Origin: Thermoleophilia bacterium
GTDB taxonomy: Bacteria > Actinomycetota > Thermoleophilia > RBG-16-64-13
DNA: 64,000 nucleotides
Assembly (NCBI GenBank): GCA_026415615.1
Contig: JAOAGT010000006.1
Location: 51,571 to 115,570, forward strand
Reading direction: 5' to 3'
Part shown: positions 60,385-64,000 of the stretch, one piece after another
How positions within the stretch are numbered: position 1 is the stretch's first letter
Layout: each line of letters starts with the position of its first letter
The notes under the pieces: generated by a model
Told to the model about the DNA's origin: nothing
The model's database searches: none
What the model saw: only the letters and a program-made list of their open reading frames with translations
Translations under genes and position numbers: made by a program

Positions 60385-61563
60385 TTACTGGGCAGCGAAC
60401 CATCCAGCTTTTTGCATGGCCTCCAAAGCTACTCGCATGCTTCTCGAGTCGCCGCGGGCGACCGTGACTGCCACGTTCTCGCCGGCGGTCTTGGCGATTT
60501 CGGCTACATCCTCGTGAGAATGACCCGGACACAGAACTATTGACTGCACTTGCTCTTTTTCCACCATTTCTTTTGTTACTTGCAGGGCTTGGCCGTGATC
60601 TCGTACGACTACTGCGGTCAGTCTGTAAAGGCCGGTGTCAATCGTGGCTCGGTGAAGCGCTGGATCTGCGTCGGGTGAGTGGGCTATAAACAAAGTGTTA
60701 AATGGCATGTTTCCTCCTTTCTCTTGGTGGCCTGGCGTCTCGGCGCCGCGCGCGGCCATCTTAAGGGACACTGCTAGAAGGTTATTTGCGGCGTCACGCG
60801 CTCCTGCCTGCTGGGCCAAAGCAAGGATCTCGGCGGCTGTTTCGCGTCGAGATTGGTCCGCATAAGCGCAAGAACAGGAGCGAGCAGGAAAGCCGCGAAG
60901 CCGGCAAATCCGAGCAAGCTCAGTCTCCTCGGCAAGAAGAAGAGGACGAATGATGCTCACTATCCCACCGAAGAACTCGCGGCAAGGAGGTATTCCTTCG
61001 ACACGCCCTTGCCACAGCAGGTTAAGAAGAACAGTCTCAGCCGCGTCGTTTTTGTGGTGACCTAGGGCTACTTTACGGCACCCCTGAGCGAGGGCAGCCT
61101 CAAACAGGGCCTTCTTTCGCCGGCGGGAACACAGGAGACAACGCGATACATTCTCGCGCAGCAGCTCTTGAGCGGGGATAGGTTCGGCGGCTACAGACAG
61201 AAACGGAACTCCTAGGGTCTCGCACTCGCTGGCGAGCAGATCTTCGAGGTCATCTTGCGCTGGCTCGAGGGCTACCTGAACAGCGGGGTCAGCGGGCATA
61301 GGAGGGTGATCTTGCCTCACATGGCACGCCACCAGCTCGTATCGCTCCGGGCGCCAACGGCGCCGGAGTGCAAGCACATGAAGCAGCGCGAGGCTGTCCT
61401 TCCCTCCGGAGACTCCCACCAGGATGCGATCTCCCTGGGCGATCAGGCCGTATTGCCTGATTAGCTTGGACACCTTGCGGTCCAGATAGCGAATGGCCCG
61501 TTCGAATTGGTCGCGGGTATCCAAGACGGGCGATCCCGGATGTTCTTGGGAAAGTCTGCTCAT
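60385..61563 (-). CDS. TtcA-type PP-loop protein fused in frame to a DUF6506 domain
   Basis: About 392 residues from ATG 61563 (weak GGGTG; a TTG at 61587 is possible). Domain 1 (~1-270): PP-loop VSGGKDSLALL, CLLCSRRRKKALFEAA with the CxxC pair, GHHKNDAAETVLLNLL and CSCAYADQSRRE, the signature of TtcA-like tRNA-thiolating ATPases with an Fe-S cluster. Domain 2 (~286-392): MPFNTLFIAHSPDADPALHR...SIVLCPGHSHEDVAEIA, a DUF6506-type protein usually encoded alone. The joining linker (GHQEKGGN) is a translated Shine-Dalgarno, so two products are possible. Confidence 0.85.
   Translation of the reverse strand: MSRLSQEHPGSPVLDTRDQFERAIRYLDRKVSKLIRQYGLIAQGDRILVGVSGGKDSLALLHVLALRRRWRPERYELVACHVRQDHPPMPADPAVQVALEPAQDDLEDLLASECETLGVPFLSVAAEPIPAQELLRENVSRCLLCSRRRKKALFEAALAQGCRKVALGHHKNDAAETVLLNLLWQGRVEGIPPCREFFGGIVSIIRPLLLAEETELARICRLRGFPARSCSCAYADQSRRETAAEILALAQQAGARDAANNLLAVSLKMAARGAETPGHQEKGGNMPFNTLFIAHSPDADPALHRATIDTGLYRLTAVVVRDHGQALQVTKEMVEKEQVQSIVLCPGHSHEDVAEIAKTAGENVAVTVARGDSRSMRVALEAMQKAGWFAAQ
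60706..60720 (-). promoter_or_regulatory. Internal ribosome binding site and ATG within the fused TtcA-DUF6506 frame
   Basis: AAAGGAGG (minus strand, 60720-60713) stands four bases before an in-frame ATG at 60708. Translation from here would give the 107-residue DUF6506 protein by itself. Confidence 0.7.
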
Positions 61564-61618
61564 TTTTCTGCACCCAATCTTTGCCAACCTCGGCAGAACT
61601 ACACTAAGGATACCTAAG

Positions 61619-61676
61619 GCAAGAGCGTGTGAGGCGAACAGTAGCCTGGGGCAAGGGCGTGTGAGGCGAACAGTAG
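61619..61676. repeat. Short direct repeat upstream of the ttcA-like gene
   Basis: GCAAGAGCGTGTGAGGCGAA (extended to 26 bases, 61619-61644) recurs with one mismatch at 61651-61676, period 32. Confidence 0.88.
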
Positions 61677-61722
61677 GGCTGCGCGTGAGTCAGCACCTTC
61701 GGGATGTAGTAAGACAGAAGGC

Positions 61723-61754
61723 GAGGCGCCCGCCGCTTTCGCGGCGGGCGCCTC
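61723..61754. terminator. Hairpin terminator
   Basis: Perfect 14-base arms (GAGGCGCCCGCCGC) around TTTC, about 50 bases beyond the stop of the leftward gene at 61805. Confidence 0.8.
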
Positions 61755-61804
61755 CATTCGGGGGTCACTTCCTTCATGAGGGGGGCTTGCTGAGGGAAGG
61801 TAAC

Positions 61805-62293
61805 CTACAGAGATGTTGTTGACGTTGACGACTCCTCAGGCACAAGGTACTTGTCGATCAGATCCCGCAGTTTCTGGTTAGTGCTGCGCAGTTCTTCTAA
61901 AGCCTTCTTAAGAGCTTCTTGCTGAGCCTCGCGCTGAGCCATGAGGTTGTCGAAAGTTGCCTGGTCCTCGGGGGACATCTTGTCGCGGAGCAAGTCGAGC
62001 ATGGCTTCAACACGCCTTTGCATTCTCTCCCGCATCTGCTCAGCCTGCTCGGGATTGCCCATACCGCGCAGTCCGCGCACGTGGCCAGGGCCAAACAGTT
62101 CCCCAAGGCCAAGGTCCGCGCCAAGCGCCAGCCTCTCCTCCGTAGTAACTGCACCATTGCTGGCCGTACTGTTGTCTTGGCTGGCCTCGTTTGAGCCCGT
62201 TGCAGCCCAAGCACCGGCGCCGATTGCCAGAACCAGGACAAGGGCGGCAACCGGAACAACCCACTTGTGGCGGATTACCTCTCTTACCTTCAT
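61805..62293 (-). CDS. Small exported helical protein (Spy/CpxP-like)
   Basis: 162 residues from the ATG at 62293, behind GGGAGGTGG. N-terminal signal/anchor (VVPVAALVLVLAIGAGAWAA), a Ser/Asn/Thr linker, then long charged helices: EQAEQMRERMQRRVEAMLDLLRDKMSPEDQATFDNLMAQ and EALKKALEELRSTNQKLRDLI. This layout and the MSPEDQATF segment recall periplasmic Spy/CpxP-like or metal-sensor proteins with LTxxQ motifs, though a strict LTxxQ is absent. Ends in STSTTSL. Function unknown. Confidence 0.7.
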   Translation of the reverse strand: MKVREVIRHKWVVPVAALVLVLAIGAGAWAATGSNEASQDNSTASNGAVTTEERLALGADLGLGELFGPGHVRGLRGMGNPEQAEQMRERMQRRVEAMLDLLRDKMSPEDQATFDNLMAQREAQQEALKKALEELRSTNQKLRDLIDKYLVPEESSTSTTSL

Positions 62294-62469
62294 ACCACCT
62301 CCCACGGTCTAGGGCGTCTGCCCCGTAACCACATGGTCGCGTACGGATTCTATAAGGCAGGCTGTAAAGTGAGCGTAAGTTTGTAATCCAGCTTGTAGTG
62401 CGGGCCTAACTTAGGACTCTCTGAATCGGCTTGCTGTAATCTAGGGTCAGGTGGCTCAAGGAGGCAGTC

Positions 62470-63471
62470 ATGGCGAAGCAAGATGACCAAAGTCAGGCTG
62501 GCCGCGTGGGAGGGTCGTCTGGGGACGTAGGCGGCACTTGCAGGGAGGAAGCTAACGCAGCCGCTTTGTATCGCAAGCGCTTGCGAAACGTGGTCGAGGC
62601 TCTTATTGACGATTGCACCAAGCCAGGTTGTCATACCCACATCGGGTTTGAGCCCATTCCTTCTCGGCAAGCGGTGGCTGAGATTGTTGACCGAGTGCGC
62701 GAGCTTTTGTTTCCAGGATTTTTCAGTCCTCAGACGCTTGACCCAGTTAGTTATAGGTACGCAATTGGTCAGACGGCTAACACGCTGTTTGACCTTCTGG
62801 CTGACCAGATCATCCGGAGCATCCGCCACGATTGTTTTCGCTTTAAGCGCGACTGCACGGATTGCCAAGAGCGAGGGTATGCCGCTGCTCTGGAGCTGCT
62901 CGCCAGTATTCCCGAGATTCGCCGTGTCTTGGCTCTCGACATCCAAGCCACCTTTGACGGCGACCCGGCTGCCAAGAGCACAGACGAGATCGTTTACTGC
63001 TATCCCGGTCTTCAGGCTGTTGCGTTGTACCGTGTAGCTCATCGCCTGCTAAAACTCGAAGTACCCATTCTTCCGCGCATGATTACCGAATATATGCACA
63101 GCCTGACCGGCATCGATATCCATCCGGGGGCCGAAATTGGCGAAGCTTTCGTGATCGATCACGGTACGGGTATCGTCATCGGCGAGACAACGAAAATAGG
63201 CAACCGGGTCCGGGTCTATCAGGGCGTAACACTAGGAGCTCTTTCGTTGCCCGCGGGTGCAGGGGACCTATACAGGGGTAAGAAGCGTCACCCCACTATC
63301 GAAGACGACGTCATTATTTACTCTGGCGCCACTATCCTAGGTGGAGACACAGTTATTGGGGCGCGCTCCATCATTGGCGGTAACGTCTGGCTGACTGAGT
63401 CCGTACCCCCCGATACTGTTGTTCTCATGGAGAATGCCACGTTGATAAAGAAGTCGCGCACCGCGTCTTAG
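62470..63471 (+). CDS. cysE: Serine O-acetyltransferase
   Basis: 333 residues; ATG with GGAGG upstream. Helical N-terminal half (to ~180) followed by a left-handed beta-helix of hexapeptide repeats (IDIHPGAEIGEAFVIDHGTG; VIGETTKIGNRVRVYQGVTLG; PTIEDDVIIYSGATILGG; IGGNVWLTESVP). HPGAEIG and DHGTG hold the catalytic His residues. Longer than typical CysE (~270) and like the EpsC type. Makes O-acetylserine from serine and acetyl-CoA, the first step of cysteine synthesis. Convergent with a cysteine desulfurase gene. Confidence 0.93.
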   Translation: MAKQDDQSQAGRVGGSSGDVGGTCREEANAAALYRKRLRNVVEALIDDCTKPGCHTHIGFEPIPSRQAVAEIVDRVRELLFPGFFSPQTLDPVSYRYAIGQTANTLFDLLADQIIRSIRHDCFRFKRDCTDCQERGYAAALELLASIPEIRRVLALDIQATFDGDPAAKSTDEIVYCYPGLQAVALYRVAHRLLKLEVPILPRMITEYMHSLTGIDIHPGAEIGEAFVIDHGTGIVIGETTKIGNRVRVYQGVTLGALSLPAGAGDLYRGKKRHPTIEDDVIIYSGATILGGDTVIGARSIIGGNVWLTESVPPDTVVLMENATLIKKSRTAS

Positions 63472-63489
63472 GAGCAGCTTTGCAACGCT

Positions 63490-64000
63490 TCACTGGTCGC
63501 GCTGTCCAGCTACCTGCTCTTGTGTCCGGGTGTGCGCAGCAGTTCGCTCTTTTCGGCATCTCTCACACCACACCGGCGACATCTCCCGCAGCCTGGCTAC
63601 TACCTGAGGAAAGACAGAAAGAAAGTAGTCAATATCCTCGGGGGTATTGCTTCTTCCCAAGGTAAGACGCAAAGAGCCATGGGCTTCCTCAGGGGGAATG
63701 CCTAGGGCCAAAAGTACATGGCTGGGATCAAGAGAGCCGCTAGTACAGGCAGAACCGGAAGAGGCGCAGATGCCGTACATATCCAGCATAAGCAGCATAG
63801 CCTCGCCTTCTACTCCTGCTACCCGCACATTTAGGTTAGAAGCTAGACGGGGGCAAGTAGCTCCGTTTAGGTAGACGGCCTCGACTTGTTCTTGTATGCC
63901 TTGCCAGAGCCGGTCTCTTAGCCTAGCTTCTCTTTGGGCATCTTCACTCATCCGCGCATGAGCCAGCTTAAGGGCATAGGCCATGCCTACCACCCCAGGC
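63490..64000 (-). CDS. Cysteine desulfurase, NifS/IscS type (5' part outside window)
   Basis: The C-terminal ~170 residues; the frame is open to the right edge. Active-site loop SSGSACTSG with the catalytic Cys, followed by LDPSHVLLALGIPPEEAHGSLRLTLGRSNT, the standard C-terminal signature. Removes sulfur from cysteine for Fe-S assembly or tRNA thiolation. The tail (VWCERCRKERTAAHTRTQEQ) is a short extra extension with a CxxC pair. The PLP-Lys region lies outside the window. Confidence 0.92.
   Translation of the reverse strand, partial: PGVVGMAYALKLAHARMSEDAQREARLRDRLWQGIQEQVEAVYLNGATCPRLASNLNVRVAGVEGEAMLLMLDMYGICASSGSACTSGSLDPSHVLLALGIPPEEAHGSLRLTLGRSNTPEDIDYFLSVFPQVVARLREMSPVWCERCRKERTAAHTRTQEQVAGQRDQ

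Overview
The window looks like a chromosome segment of a high-GC, anaerobic, probably Gram-positive bacterium. Actinomycetota (Coriobacteriia-like) is my best guess, from style rather than from any marker gene. Pointers are the KaiC-like ATPase with hybrid histidine kinases, Thr/Ser-rich linkers after lipoboxes, an S-layer-homology protein, a TasA/SipW-type set, and many Fe-S and flavin enzymes of anaerobic metabolism. No rRNA, tRNA, CRISPR array, IS element or integrase was recognised.

Region 1 (1-11,000), signalling and redox: two tandem, paralogous hybrid histidine kinases (one cut by the window edge) lie downstream of a double-domain KaiC-like ATPase. Divergent from these is an Old-Yellow-Enzyme/FAD reductase. 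An SDR with its upstream IclR-type regulator follows, then a QueG/reductive-dehalogenase-like double [4Fe-4S] protein.

Region 2 (11,386-35,300), a defence island: a giant DEAD-box helicase with DUF1998 and a C-terminal nuclease-like domain, a SNF2 helicase (apparently frameshifted near its end), a very large Eco57I/DrmMI-like adenine methylase and a winged-helix protein resemble a rearranged class 1 DISARM system in which DrmA and DrmB are one polypeptide. Directly downstream and co-oriented is a phospho-signalling triad: a vWA protein with two tandem Swt1-type HEPN domains, a PP2C-like phosphatase, and a protein kinase carrying tandem repeats and a CFI-box C-terminus. Then follow a zinc-ribbon membrane protein, a nucleoside-deoxyribosyltransferase-like/ATP-cone fusion, a Cys-rich lipoprotein, a DUF4143 ATPase and a CHC2-like zinc-finger protein. 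This is the most interesting part of the window.

Region 3 (35,351-44,518), envelope and electron transfer: an SLH/beta-propeller exported protein; an XRE regulator divergent from an ARPP-1/DUF6569 protein across a very clear double promoter; a DUF362 lipoprotein translationally coupled to an apparent NapH-NapG fusion polyferredoxin; and a TasA-like / SipW-like peptidase / TasA-like set.

Region 4 (44,577-61,600), anaerobic aromatic and small-molecule metabolism: both subunits of a pyrogallol-phloroglucinol transhydroxylase-like molybdoenzyme, an ADP-ribosylglycohydrolase, a second OYE/FAD reductase, a cupin protein, an orphan branched-chain-amino-acid-type binding protein with a divergent IclR regulator, an isochorismatase-like protein lacking the usual Cys, a lipoprotein, glycerol kinase, an esterase, an SDR, a Rieske ferredoxin, and a TtcA-type PP-loop protein fused in frame to a DUF6506 domain.

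Region 5 (61,600-64,000): a small exported helical protein, serine O-acetyltransferase and a cysteine desulfurase (cut by the window edge), i.e. cysteine and Fe-S supply. GC-rich perfect hairpins mark most convergent gene ends. Family names come from reading the translated sequences; none was checked by a database search.
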